A DNA stretch of 10,185 bases from assembly GCA_003118195.1 (NCBI GenBank), contig BEXV01001174.1, positions 67,414 to 77,598 on the forward strand, read 5' to 3'. The notes under the pieces are model-generated. The model ran no database searches. It was not told where the DNA came from and saw only the letters and a program-made list of their open reading frames with translations. The translations under genes and the position numbers were made by a program. How positions within the stretch are numbered: position 1 is the stretch's first letter; every line of letters begins with the position of its first letter. Below are positions 1-8,865 of this stretch, in pieces. Source of the DNA: Hemicentrotus pulcherrimus (Eukaryota > Echinodermata > Echinoidea > Camarodonta > Strongylocentrotidae).

Positions 1-27
1 CCCCCCCCCCCCCCCCCCCAAAAAAAA
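1..27. repeat. C19 then A8 homopolymer run
   Basis: The window opens with 19 consecutive C followed by 8 A. A C run of this length is rare in otherwise AT-rich sequence. It may be a real homopolymer or an artefact at a contig or read end, and the window edge hides its full length. Confidence 0.9.
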
Positions 28-2183
28 TGCAATACAGTTAATCATAAATATAATACCAAAAGTAGTATATCACAGGTTTTCTTTAAATGCATGTGAACAA
101 TGCAAGAAAATGTGACATACTAAGGCTTACATCTAAAAGTATTCAGCAAAGGCCCTAAATTCAAACAGTCCACCTTTCATTACTGATTTACATAAAACAT
201 AAAACCCATCAATAAACTTACAAGGAGTCTGAATAATTCAGGTGATAACTGTACAAGTATCTGGGTTTTTATGAAACATGTGGCTGGGCTCCAGGGCTTG
301 CATATACTCTCAACATTATTACATGGACTCTAATGTAATCTGAACCATTTTCAAACACATTCTACGACTATCAATTCATCAATAATTTTGGTTGAGAGTG
401 AATACCGGTAGTAACCCGTTGCTGATTTTTAATCAATGAAAATTCACACCTGTTGTGTGATACATGTTATAACCTCTGGTAGACCACCCTACTGTATACT
501 AACTTCACTGACCTGTGAAGCAGGAACATAAGAAAATTTTTGATTTACACGTTCATAAGTAGACTGCGAGGTATGCGGTCATCTTTAAGCAGGGTTGATG
601 AGGCACGCTGACTGCTCTTCGCTACCTTTTCGATTTTACACAACTCAAAATTTAGTTGAATACCGAAAGATCAAACACCAAATTCGGTGCATGGGACTGT
701 TCTAAAAAAATTATGCTGCAACAGATTAATGATGCATAAATAAAATGTGTTCATTTTATGAATTATTTTGCAACAATTTTGATATAAGGGAAATTACAGA
801 CACGAAAAGGTGTTAAGTTAAGAGAATTCACGCTGCCACCACTCTCCGGTTCCAGAATTAGGTCAATTGGGTCCATTATGTGACTTCAATGTGATGTTTC
901 GGGCTTACAAAAGATTGCTTACGAACATGTACAGACACAGTTTGCAAACGACTGAAAAAACAAGGGCAAATGCATATGAACGATGAGCTCGCTGAAGCGC
1001 ACCTCTTCACAAATGACCGCATACGTAACAGTCCACTAGTGAAAGTGCAAATCGAAAAGTCAAATTAATTTAATACGGACAAGCACAGGTACATGCATTT
1101 ACAGCAAATGAATATGGAGACAATCGGTACAATTTGTATGCTTATAACAGACATTCATCAGAACACATTTAGGAACCATCTCACAATACACTCGTAATGG
1201 ATACTCTTAGTTATAAAACATGTTCCTCCAAATATTCTGTGGCGCCAAAATACATTCTTCTGAAGTTCTGACCATGAAAATTATCCAGCAATTGACCAGA
1301 ACCTACATTCTTCAACTTTTGTACATGCGCATGCACACTGTCCATGTATATACACAGGTAGTACATGTACATGTAGCTTGCAAGTGTGAAGGCTGGTGGA
1401 CAGTCTAGTACATGTAGGTGCATGTTGTGTATGCAATAACCTGCTGTATATCACAACAGTCTATAAATCACATCCAAAAGGCAGAGAATGCCCACAAATA
1501 CACTACGAGTGGTTCATGGAACAGCTTGCTACACTCGTAATTGTGATTACCGTACTCCTGTGCCATTCATCAATTCACACACATGCAATTCATTCTCTGT
1601 TGTTGCCATAAAAGTCATACCAGATAATTTAAAGTCACTTGGGAGTTGGGATGCACTGTGTGTCAATTTTTGTAGGTGATACACGTTTATCATTAAAAAA
1701 GAAAAGACAGAATAACCTGGATTCTGCACAAAATAAATTTGTGCACGATTACAGCTATATTTCTGTGCACACATTGTATGTAATTTTTATGAATAACTCA
1801 CTCAATTCTTCTTCGTAAATATTGATTTTTACTCATTTTCTTCATATTTCCAACCTAATTTGGGCATGTGAAAGTGGTTGGGATCTTTCAAAAAGACACA
1901 AGTCAGTCCAGCAAATGATCATTGCATTGTGTACGATAGAAAGCACAGATACAACTGTTAATCACACAGGACTGCACATGACATTTCATGTACCGGTACT
2001 TGTCGCTTCATAATGTAAGGGGCCTATTCAATATTACAGTCTGGGATAAATGGGTTGGGATCAACGGAAACGTGTGCTGTATAAACCACTATAAAATCCT
2101 ATCCAACAGGTTAGAGTCTTTGAACAATGTTTTCAATGACAAGGATTTAAACAAGGGTACAAATTACACACATCTTTTAGTGA
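28..2183. other. Unassigned non-coding stretch
   Basis: No gene is recognised here. Open frames are at most about 75 codons, overlap one another on opposite strands, and resemble no family I know. The stretch around 1320-1440 is dense in alternating purine-pyrimidine words (ACATGTA, GCATGC, TGTATATACA). A minus-strand open run of 41 codons lies at 548-670, but it lacks a convincing splice acceptor just upstream. The stretch is best read as intron or intergenic DNA. Confidence 0.6.
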
Positions 2184-2210
2184 AATAATAATAATAATAA
2201 TAATAATAAT
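2184..2210 (+). repeat. (AAT)9 microsatellite
   Basis: Nine perfect AAT units run directly into the dispersed element that begins at 2211. A trinucleotide tract fused to an element end is common for SINE tails and for elements that insert at or seed microsatellites. The tract therefore probably belongs to the neighbouring element. Confidence 0.95.
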
Positions 2211-2325
2211 CCGTTTTTTATATAGCGCTCAATACACCGATCCAACGATGTGCTTAAGCGCTTTACAGATATATTATTACCCCGGTCCTCGGATTCGGGC
2301 TTACCCGCACACAATGTGTGCACAT
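2211..2325. mobile_element. SINE/MITE-like dispersed repeat next to (AAT)n
   Basis: The sequence after the AAT tract reads CCGTTTTTTATATAGCGCT. A second AGCGCT follows within AAGCGCTTTACA (2256-2267), so two AGCGCT hexamers lie 33 bp apart (2224 and 2257). A short CG-richer block (2281-2312) comes next. From general familiarity, the words TTTATATAGCGC and AAGCGCTTTACA beside AAT repeats recur in repeats of sea urchins and other marine invertebrates. There is no ORF, so the element must be non-autonomous. The class (SINE or MITE) and the right boundary are uncertain; 2325 is a guess based on loss of the characteristic composition. Confidence 0.5.
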
Positions 2326-3631
2326 ACTTAATAATAGTATTTCATTTGTGTAACAGATCATTGGTATTGTACATGTGTATATGTGGGTGTAGTTGAATGA
2401 CACACAAACGGTAGAACTTTCTAGCATCTAGGTACATGTTCATATTCATGCATGTTACTTGATTTCTACGCTGTCAATTGATTCCAAGAAGAGTATCAAT
2501 AAAACACAATGAAAAGATGTGGGCCTACTTTACAAACATGGTAAAATTCCTGCACTAATGTGACAAAGCGAACAGACAAGACCTTGACCTTCTATTTAGT
2601 CAAGATGTCTAAGTCATCAATAGGTAGAACAGCATGTTCAGACTGGCACAAGTTTATAAAAAAGTTGTACAAAGAATCGTCATAAAGAGGCAAAGGGCAC
2701 AAAATGCAAAAATGTATGAACATGAACATTGTATAAAGGTAACTTGACATGACAGTTCATCACAATGCGTGCTCACATTAATAAGCCTCACCTAATATTT
2801 TTTTGGTACGATACAGTAAATAGTTAAAGACTCAAACGGGACCCAGACTCTGTATCAAGTTTTTTTTAGAAACCATGCTCAAATGTGAGCTTCGCTATGC
2901 AATGTTACATTAGATTTTTCAGACTTGAATTTTGGTGATTACTTATCATATACTACTAGCCATAATACAAAATTTAGTAGTGGAAAAAAACTGAAAAGTG
3001 AAATTTTAGGCAACTTGGATGTGTCCTTTTAAATCACATTGCAATTATTTCAAGGGGTTTGGAGTGTAATTAGTGCAATGGATGCTTTTTATGAACAATT
3101 ATTTTAATGGGAAAAAGGGATGATTAGATAATGTACATTGTACATTTAGCATTGTCACCATAGTACTTGTTTACTCATGCAGTGTTTATTGAGATCATCT
3201 AAAATGAATTACCTTATTTTTGATAAAAAGCTTTGCAATATACTATACATGTAATATGCACCTGGCGAAAGCTGCTATACAATGTACATGTACATGTAGC
3301 TGTGCATAATTTCAGCACATCGGTATGTCTACGATAAATTTACTGTCAATTGAATGCCATGAACTCATACATGCACACCATGATGTGTACTCGTAATTGT
3401 CCATACCAATGTTGCATGCTACTACATCATGTATGCAAAGAGTGTAGGCTACATGTAAAATTGTAAATTCATATATTTATACGAGATATCACATCAAGAA
3501 CGGGAGATCAAAGACTGTGACCTTGATTTCTATACTGTTGCGCATAACAAGTACATAACAATACATTCAATCTAATCAGATATAATGTTCAGCTACCAAA
3601 AAGAAGCAGTCCATCAACAGGTTAAAAACAG
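2326..3631. other. Unassigned non-coding stretch
   Basis: No gene, RNA or element is recognised. A perfect 17-base inverted repeat with a one-base centre (AATGTACA-T-TGTACATT) lies at 3130-3146. ACATGTA clusters occur near 3245 and 3285. A run of about 47 open codons ending at 2685 includes an ATG in fair start context (26 codons), but it resembles nothing known and is within chance expectation. Confidence 0.6.
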
Positions 3632-3652
3632 GAGAGAGAGAGAGAGAGAGAG
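3632..3652 (+). repeat. (GA)n microsatellite
   Basis: About ten perfect GA units are followed by the degenerate GCGAGCGAC. This is the left of two purine tracts that bracket 3653-3986. Confidence 0.95.
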
Positions 3653-3986
3653 CGAGCGACTAATTACATCCCCCTCACTCTCACTCCTCAACTTAACACA
3701 TAGATCTACTTCTTCTCTCCACAAAATGCAGACAGGCGGATACAACCCACATGTATGCCATTGATGTGCTTTGTGTGTGTGTGTATTATCATATGCTCTA
3801 TGAATGCCCTGTGGTTACAAATTACATATCGTGTGCATTGACGGGGCCAGGCCAGGCCGGGCTGCATGCAGAGGTGTCTGTACATAGTCAAGATAATATT
3901 TTGTATCTCTACTTCCTCATCGTTGCTGGTTTCTTTCTCAGAATACATGTGATGCATGGACGTGCAGGCACTTACTGACAACAAGT
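3653..3986. other. Interval between two GA-rich tracts
   Basis: This interval contains overlapping open frames on opposite strands: 92 codons minus (3706-3984) and 75 codons plus (3751-3978). Neither has recognisable domains, and mutual overlap is what an AT-rich sequence with repeats yields by chance. A short GC-rich patch with repeated GGCCA lies at about 3844-3863. I see no basis for calling a gene. Confidence 0.5.
3772..3784 (+). repeat. Short (TG)n repeat
   Basis: A TG tract of about 6.5 units lies between the two GA tracts. It inflates the apparent open frames on both strands at this point. Confidence 0.85.
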
Positions 3987-4020
3987 AGAGACAGAGAGAG
4001 ACAGAGAGAGAAAGAGAGGA
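3987..4020 (+). repeat. GA-rich degenerate microsatellite
   Basis: The tract is entirely purine apart from two C bases and contains two copies of ACAGAGAGAG in tandem. It has the same strand orientation as the GA tract at 3632. Confidence 0.9.
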
Positions 4021-5733
4021 TATAGAGTCTTATTATTAGCGAGGATAAGGAAGCTAATATCAGGCCATGTGCAACCGATGATTTCAACACCGTCGATTAC
4101 CTAAATTAGCATTCAATGTCACGCACTGTTTAGATTCAAATGAAATCCATCCAGTGACAGTCAACGTACAATTTTCTGGACTATTTTTGCAAAAAAATCA
4201 AGTGCATTCAAGGTTGCGATTCAGCCAAAAATTGCATACATACATACATGTACATGTACTTGTACAGCAATCAACGTTAACGATTAACCATGGGGAGGAG
4301 GAGGGAGATAGATTTGAAAACATAATCGTATAAAGAAATTAAAACTACTCCACACTATAAAAGTGTAGGTAAATGTAATTAACAAAATATAATTACAGGG
4401 TAACAGATTTTTTTTTAAATAGAAGGAATATTTTTCTAATATAAACAAAATGGCATGGGATCTATATTTTTTTTAAATCCTCAAAAGCTTTAGCTAATTG
4501 GATAGAGGCAATACCCCCTGCAGATTAAATGTTTGTTTTCTCATTCAATCAAAACTGACTGCATCTCATTATTATTACTAATAATCAAACAATTTATGAT
4601 TCCATTTCCTAATGCTACATCATCTTATACATACACATTTTTAGATTTTTGTCTTGACAGATCTCAAATTCTGTTCAAGATAGCAGAAACAGGGACAATC
4701 GTAAATCTTATTTTGAGCCATTCCATTTCTGCATGGTCGCACACTGTACATGCAGATGTTGGTCGATCTTTCAGAATATCCTACGGTAACGATTAAAGGG
4801 ATGCAAATTGCTTGGTGTGATTACCACCGCAAAGTGTACATTTTCATTCCTCAGTTACGATGTTTGTGAGTGGGTTTGCAGAAAGGTTATGCAATCTGTT
4901 GAACTACAATCATTCTGAACTACAGTTGGGCCGGGGCCTTTGACTCTGTGTGTCATACAGATACATCTGTACTAATTACACATAGGCCTATGTACAGTGT
5001 AAATGTACATTAACTCAACAGTGTATGCACATACTGCACAGAATGACAAACACTGTACATATACTTCTCACAAAACTACAGTAGTTAATCTTTCACTTAA
5101 AAGTTCAATAATCATTGGGTTCGATTAATTCAAAAGCACGTCTACAGGTACAGTACATGTACCACTGTCCCTGAAACATGTCCATGTATCATTCACTAAG
5201 CAATGAAGTAAGTCCATGTACATCGCACATGTATATTTACTTGCCAGATGTAATTGTACATTGTAAATGTAAGATGAATTTACATGTGCACCATAGAAAT
5301 AACAGTCCTAATGTTGAAAAAGCTTGAATGTCACTGCGGTAAACTCTGATGGATCAACCAAGCCACCATGTCTGGGCACCAATGATGAGTTACTAACATT
5401 TAAAATCAGACTTCATGAAAGGTTCACTTTTCATATACATGTAGGCATACTGTAAAAAAACGTACATGTGGGAAAGTGTGTCCATTTGTTCATCTCGGAC
5501 ACTGTCCAATAAGGCAGATATCTATCAACAGAGAGGGTGCATAAATAGGTAGAGGCTAGCCAGTAGCCACCAACATCAATAAGGCAAAGGAAAGCTGATT
5601 ATACATGTATGTGCTGAAGTGTGTAGGTCATCGCGGATTGATGATTCAGTGCGTACTGTTCCGTGGCTAACAAGGCAACTCCTACAAATAGACAATGTCT
5701 GCACAACAATCAGAATCCTAAATTTCAAATGCA
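4021..5733. other. Unassigned non-coding stretch
   Basis: No gene is recognised. An 87-codon open frame (4533-4796, plus) resembles nothing I know. Inside it, TTTTTGTCTTGACAG (ending 4660) makes a good splice acceptor, and CTACG|GTAACG (GT at 4786) makes a fair donor. They bound 125 bp open in two frames, so a small exon cannot be excluded. A perfect 14-bp palindrome, ACATAGGCCTATGT, lies at 4980-4993. ACATGTA words cluster near 4240 and 5150-5230. Confidence 0.55.
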
Positions 5734-5752
5734 GGGCTGGTATTCTGAAAAC
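5734..5752 (+). mobile_element. Possible transposon terminus (GGGC..TATTCTGAAAAC)
   Basis: GGGCTGGTATTCTGAAAAC has the same layout as the termini of the fold-back element at 6669-6803 and of the element at 10064: GGG at the left, a T-rich TATTC/TTTC core, and AAAC at position 16-19. No matching inverted end was found within about 500 bp, so this may be a solo or decayed end, or chance. Confidence 0.25.
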
Positions 5753-6543
5753 CCCAGTAGCATGTACAGGTACAGGTATACTTGTATTGCTTTTATTTTC
5801 TTTTATCAAATGTCCACTATTATATCTTTAACATGAAGTGCAAAACCTTTTCCTCTACCAATAAATACATTTTTATGACTTTGAAGAGCCCTTTCTTATC
5901 TTTGTGTTTCTAAAGATGGCAAAAACTTGTCAAAGACCCTTTTTTTATAAATGATGAAACAAATCAAATTACCAATGCCTTTTTGCAAAATGCAAAGTTC
6001 ATGATTATTTCACACCAGTGTTGTATGTGAATCTTTTTTTATCCATATAAACAGCAATCATAAAGTTAAGGAAGCATACATGCATACATTGTACGTGTAT
6101 CTTTAAAAATACAACCAAAAAAAACATGTATGATTCAGACTTTTTTTTTTTTTAAATGAAACATCTGCATGTAGGATTTTCTTTGATATAGACCATGTTA
6201 AAAGCATGAAACACATTTAAATCAGCCTAAAATTAAATCAGCCTAAAATACTAATGAGTTATTATTGAGTTTCACATCATATTGCCATAGCAACAGATTT
6301 TGTACACATGAAAAATATCTTTGTTCCAATGCCACATGTATATCTTATAACAGATGATTGAACCAATTTACCACTAAATTATGGGCACTCGAGAAGCGTG
6401 CATAAATTTGAATTGCTCTGCTCAGTTTGGAAGACGCTAAAGATGTATGAAATGAAAGTGCAATGGCTTGTCTTGTGGACATATTTCATAAATATTTCAA
6501 ATATTTACAATCGATCCAGTTGCATTTGTTCAGCTCAGTGAAG
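5753..6543. other. Unassigned AT-rich stretch
   Basis: No gene is recognised. The stretch holds a T13 run (6141-6153), other T-rich runs, and a 16-bp tandem duplication. A run of about 60 open codons on the plus strand, ending with TGA at about 6540, has its first ATG late (near 6442), leaving only 32 codons. It matches nothing I know. Confidence 0.55.
6217..6248 (+). repeat. Perfect 16-bp tandem duplication
   Basis: TTAAATCAGCCTAAAA occurs twice back to back with no difference. A two-unit perfect repeat of this size usually reflects a recent slippage or small duplication event. Confidence 0.95.
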
Positions 6544-7062
6544 GCAAATATTGCATGAATTCCCTTCTGGAAAATGAGGTAGTAACCTGGGGTCAAAGTT
6601 TATCTCTCGGTCGTCGTTGACTCATCTATATTTATACTACAAATCAGTGGTTTAATATCAGAGCAGCAGGGCATAGTTTCACAAAACCGTCACTAAGTAC
6701 AAGTCCACCAACATCCAATTCAAACATGTGTTAAATTTAATAAATGTATTTCAATGGGTTGCTGGCGCACTTTTACTTATGACGGTTTCATGAAACGCTT
6801 CCCAGTTTTCAAACATACAGAAGGTCTGTATTAAACATCTTTCTATACTTTTCTAGTGAACTTCTGATATTTCAAAGAGGATCGCTTTGCGGTAATCATT
6901 TTCTAAGACTCACTTGATGCAGAAATGAAAGTTTTGGTAAAAATGAAAACAATATGTGGGCTTTTCTTTTCTTTTCATTCAAACATATATGCAATGGTAG
7001 CAATTTTACATTAAAATTGCTCTTGAAAGACTCCTATACTCAACATACATGTATTACTAGCA
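6544..7062 (+). repeat. Direct repeat, copy 1 (519 bp)
   Basis: This block matches 7224-7738 from GCAAATATTGCATGAATTCC to the shared end ATGTATTACTAGCA. I aligned the two by eye. Substitutions are at 6779 (A, copy 2 G), 6790 (A, copy 2 G) and 6929 (A, copy 2 C). Copy 1 also has four extra bases (TGGT) near 6994-6997. Identity is therefore above 99%. The second copy starts immediately after an N, which suggests the copies are allelic contig ends and not a genomic duplication. No coding content was seen; both contain a fold-back element and a (CTTTT)3 tract (6961-6976). Confidence 0.97.
6669..6803. mobile_element. Fold-back / MITE-like element, copy 1
   Basis: A 56-base left arm (6669-6724, beginning GGGCATAGTTTCACAAAAC) is the imperfect reverse complement of a 55-base right arm (6749-6803, ending GTTTCATGAAACGCTTCCC). 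They are separated by a 24-base AT-rich loop. By hand alignment the arms share about 77% identity, with 12 mismatches and one gap. The best-kept parts are GTTTCA..AAACCGTCA and TAAGTA. Small size, no ORF and long terminal inverted repeats fit a non-autonomous DNA transposon (MITE) or a fold-back element. No convincing target-site duplication flanks it, so it is probably old or its ends are slightly misplaced. If transcribed, it would form a long hairpin. Confidence 0.75.
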
Positions 7063-7222
7063 GGCAAAAAATTAAGTTTTTCATTTTGGGGGCTCCATTT
7101 TGAATTTTTGGAAAATTTTCGGGGGCTACTTTTTCAACTTTCGGGGGCTCTTTTTTCCATTTCGGGGGCTCTTTTTTCTGGGACTACTTTTTCATTAATT
7201 CATAAAAGGATAGGCCTACAGT
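7063..7222 (+). mobile_element. Copy-1-specific tail with GGGGGCT array
   Basis: This 160-bp tail follows copy 1 of the direct repeat and has no counterpart after copy 2. It contains GGGGGCT at 7088, 7121, 7143 and 7164, and a degenerate GGGACT at 7180. The words are set in T-rich spacers, so the last units look like a tandem repeat of about 21 bp (TTTCGGGGGCT followed by C/T-rich bases). The tail ends at the N. The simplest reading is the left part of an insertion carried by only one haplotype and truncated at the contig end. Low-quality or chimeric contig-end sequence is the alternative. No ORF is present and the family is not recognised. Confidence 0.45.
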
Positions 7223-7223
7223 N
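7223..7223. other. Single N: assembly junction
   Basis: This is the only ambiguous base in the window. It sits exactly where the sequence jumps back by 680 bp to repeat itself. A one-base N is a plausible scaffolder placeholder for contigs with an overlapping (negative) gap. Confidence 0.85.
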
Positions 7224-7738
7224 GCAAATATTGCATGAATTCCCTTCTGGAAAATGAGGTAGTAACCTGGGGTCAAAGTTTATCTCTCGGTCGTCGTTGA
7301 CTCATCTATATTTATACTACAAATCAGTGGTTTAATATCAGAGCAGCAGGGCATAGTTTCACAAAACCGTCACTAAGTACAAGTCCACCAACATCCAATT
7401 CAAACATGTGTTAAATTTAATAAATGTATTTCAATGGGTTGCTGGCGCACTTTTACTTGTGACGGTTTCGTGAAACGCTTCCCAGTTTTCAAACATACAG
7501 AAGGTCTGTATTAAACATCTTTCTATACTTTTCTAGTGAACTTCTGATATTTCAAAGAGGATCGCTTTGCGGTAATCATTTTCTAAGACTCACTTGATGC
7601 AGAAATGACAGTTTTGGTAAAAATGAAAACAATATGTGGGCTTTTCTTTTCTTTTCATTCAAACATATATGCAAAGCAATTTTACATTAAAATTGCTCTT
7701 GAAAGACTCCTATACTCAACATACATGTATTACTAGCA
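7224..7738 (+). repeat. Direct repeat, copy 2 (515 bp)
   Basis: This is the near-identical partner of 6544-7062, offset by 680 bp until the 4-bp deletion near 7674. It continues past the shared ATTACTAGCA end into AATAATTTATCC, which is unrelated to the tail after copy 1. The copy begins at the first base after the N, as expected if it is the start of a second contig. Confidence 0.97.
7349..7483. mobile_element. Fold-back / MITE-like element, copy 2
   Basis: This is the same element as at 6669-6803, seen in the second repeat copy. Two of the three substitutions between the copies fall in its right arm (7459 and 7470). At both, copy 2 carries the version that pairs better with the left arm (GTTTCAC...GTCAC), so copy 2 is probably closer to the ancestral element. 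Confidence 0.75.
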
Positions 7739-7766
7739 ATAATTTATCCACTGTGACCAAATTTTG

Positions 7767-7889
7767 ATGCAACATGTGCTCATTCTGTGTGCAGTGCTTT
7801 TGACTTCTGGTTTTCAGCAAAGCCGAGTGAATTTCATCATTCCAAACCTCTCAAGTAACATTTATTCCCGAGTGCTACATGAACAGTGA
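7767..7889 (+). CDS. Small ORF (40 aa) with signal-peptide-like start; doubtful
   Basis: The ATG at 7767 opens a 40-codon frame closed by TGA at 7887-7889. The first 17 residues, MQHVLILCAVLLTSGFQ, have a hydrophobic core like a secretion signal. The remaining 23 are unremarkable, with no cysteine pairs or dibasic sites that would mark a peptide hormone or defence peptide. The base at -3 is T, a poor start context. TTCTGGTTTTCAG ending at 7817 would also serve as a splice acceptor into the same frame, so this could instead be a terminal exon. ORFs of this length arise often by chance, and I do not recognise the protein. Confidence 0.15.
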   Translation: MQHVLILCAVLLTSGFQQSRVNFIIPNLSSNIYSRVLHEQ

Positions 7890-8865
7890 AATCTTGTCAA
7901 CCCATAGCAGTATGTACAGCGTCTCCTTTTAATGACATTTTTTTTTGCATTATCTTTTGATCCAGAATGCTAGGAATTACACATAATAAACGAGCAGAAA
8001 GGGTAAACAAATCACAGATAATTTTGAGTTGATTTCTATTGCAGTACATTGCCATTGTGCCATTCACGAACATCATTTTTGTAGCTAATCAGTTTGAAGT
8101 CTCAAAATTGGCCAGGTCGTGTAAAATGTAAAACCACTATTTTCTTTACAAATTAGCATTTTCCAGTTTATTTTGCAATTTTCTTTCACAATTGTAGATT
8201 TAATTCTTTTGAATAATTTCTTTCCAGCTATCTAGGAGAGGAGAATTAGATTTTAATTGTTGCCAATTTGAGGAGGGAAAAATTTAATGTGGAAAATAAA
8301 AAACTAGTTTGGAGACTGGAATTAAACTGAATTGCCTTAAAATATTATGTCACTTAACCAACAAGCTACATGTATCACACACTCTCCTTTAGGTAAAGAC
8401 CAGTTGTGGAAATGCCCCCCTCTCAAAAAATGAAATGGAAGCTATTATTACCAATCATGTGAAAGAATATGTTTTGACAAATACATGATGATAAAAATTT
8501 TGCTAGGAAATCGCCTACCAATTGATATATTTGGTACATTAGTTTATCTATTGGGACCAAATAGATAATACGCACGTGTCGCGAACATGTGCGTAGTCCC
8601 ATATACATCTTTATGTGTATAGTGCTTGTAACTTTACCAAGACTGGGCCAAATTTCCTATCATTTTGATGATTCCTGAACCTTGCAGTACACACCAATAC
8701 TTATATGCTAGATGATCAACCTTTTCTGATTGATTCCACAAAGTTTCTTTCACAATGCAATCACACAACCAGAACTGGTCTTTATCTTTAATAAATGTTA
8801 ACAAGATATTGTAACTGTCATAGTCCTAAGGTCCTTTGTAAGATAATCAACCTTTCCCAATTCAG
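7890..8865. other. Unassigned AT-rich stretch
   Basis: No gene is recognised. A 61-codon minus-strand frame (8423-8608) has no discernible features. The words GATGATCAACCTTTT (near 8712) and GATAATCAACCTTTC (near 8842) are similar, but the similarity does not extend. If 8866-8991 is an exon, this stretch would be its upstream intron. Confidence 0.55.

Noticed and set aside
548..670. Minus-strand run of 41 open codons with fairly coding-like composition
   Set aside because: No good acceptor lies between the upstream stop and the run, and the peptide resembles nothing known.
573..1024. 12-base inverted match ATGACCGCATAC at about 573-584 (minus) and 1013-1024 (plus)
   Set aside because: A few 12-mer matches are expected by chance in 10 kb and the similarity does not extend.
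2543..2685. Plus-strand run of about 47 open codons with an internal ATG (26 codons)
   Set aside because: Length is within chance for six frames over 10 kb; no signal peptide, domain or splice context.
3706..3984. 92-codon open frame on the minus strand and its 75-codon plus-strand partner
   Set aside because: They overlap on opposite strands, include simple-repeat translation, and show no domain or family resemblance; chance frames fit better.
4533..4796. 87-codon plus-strand open frame taken as a whole gene
   Set aside because: No recognisable motif and a composition typical of translated AT-rich DNA; only a possible internal exon was kept, as a weak finding.
5116..5128. GGTTCGATT, resembling a tRNA B-box
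   Set aside because: No A-box or cloverleaf arms can be drawn around it, and the conserved CC at the end of the B-box is missing.
6544..7738. Long terminal repeats of a retrotransposon
   Set aside because: The near-identical direct repeats enclose only 160 bp and an N, with no TG...CA ends, primer-binding site or polypurine tract, so misjoined alleles fit better.
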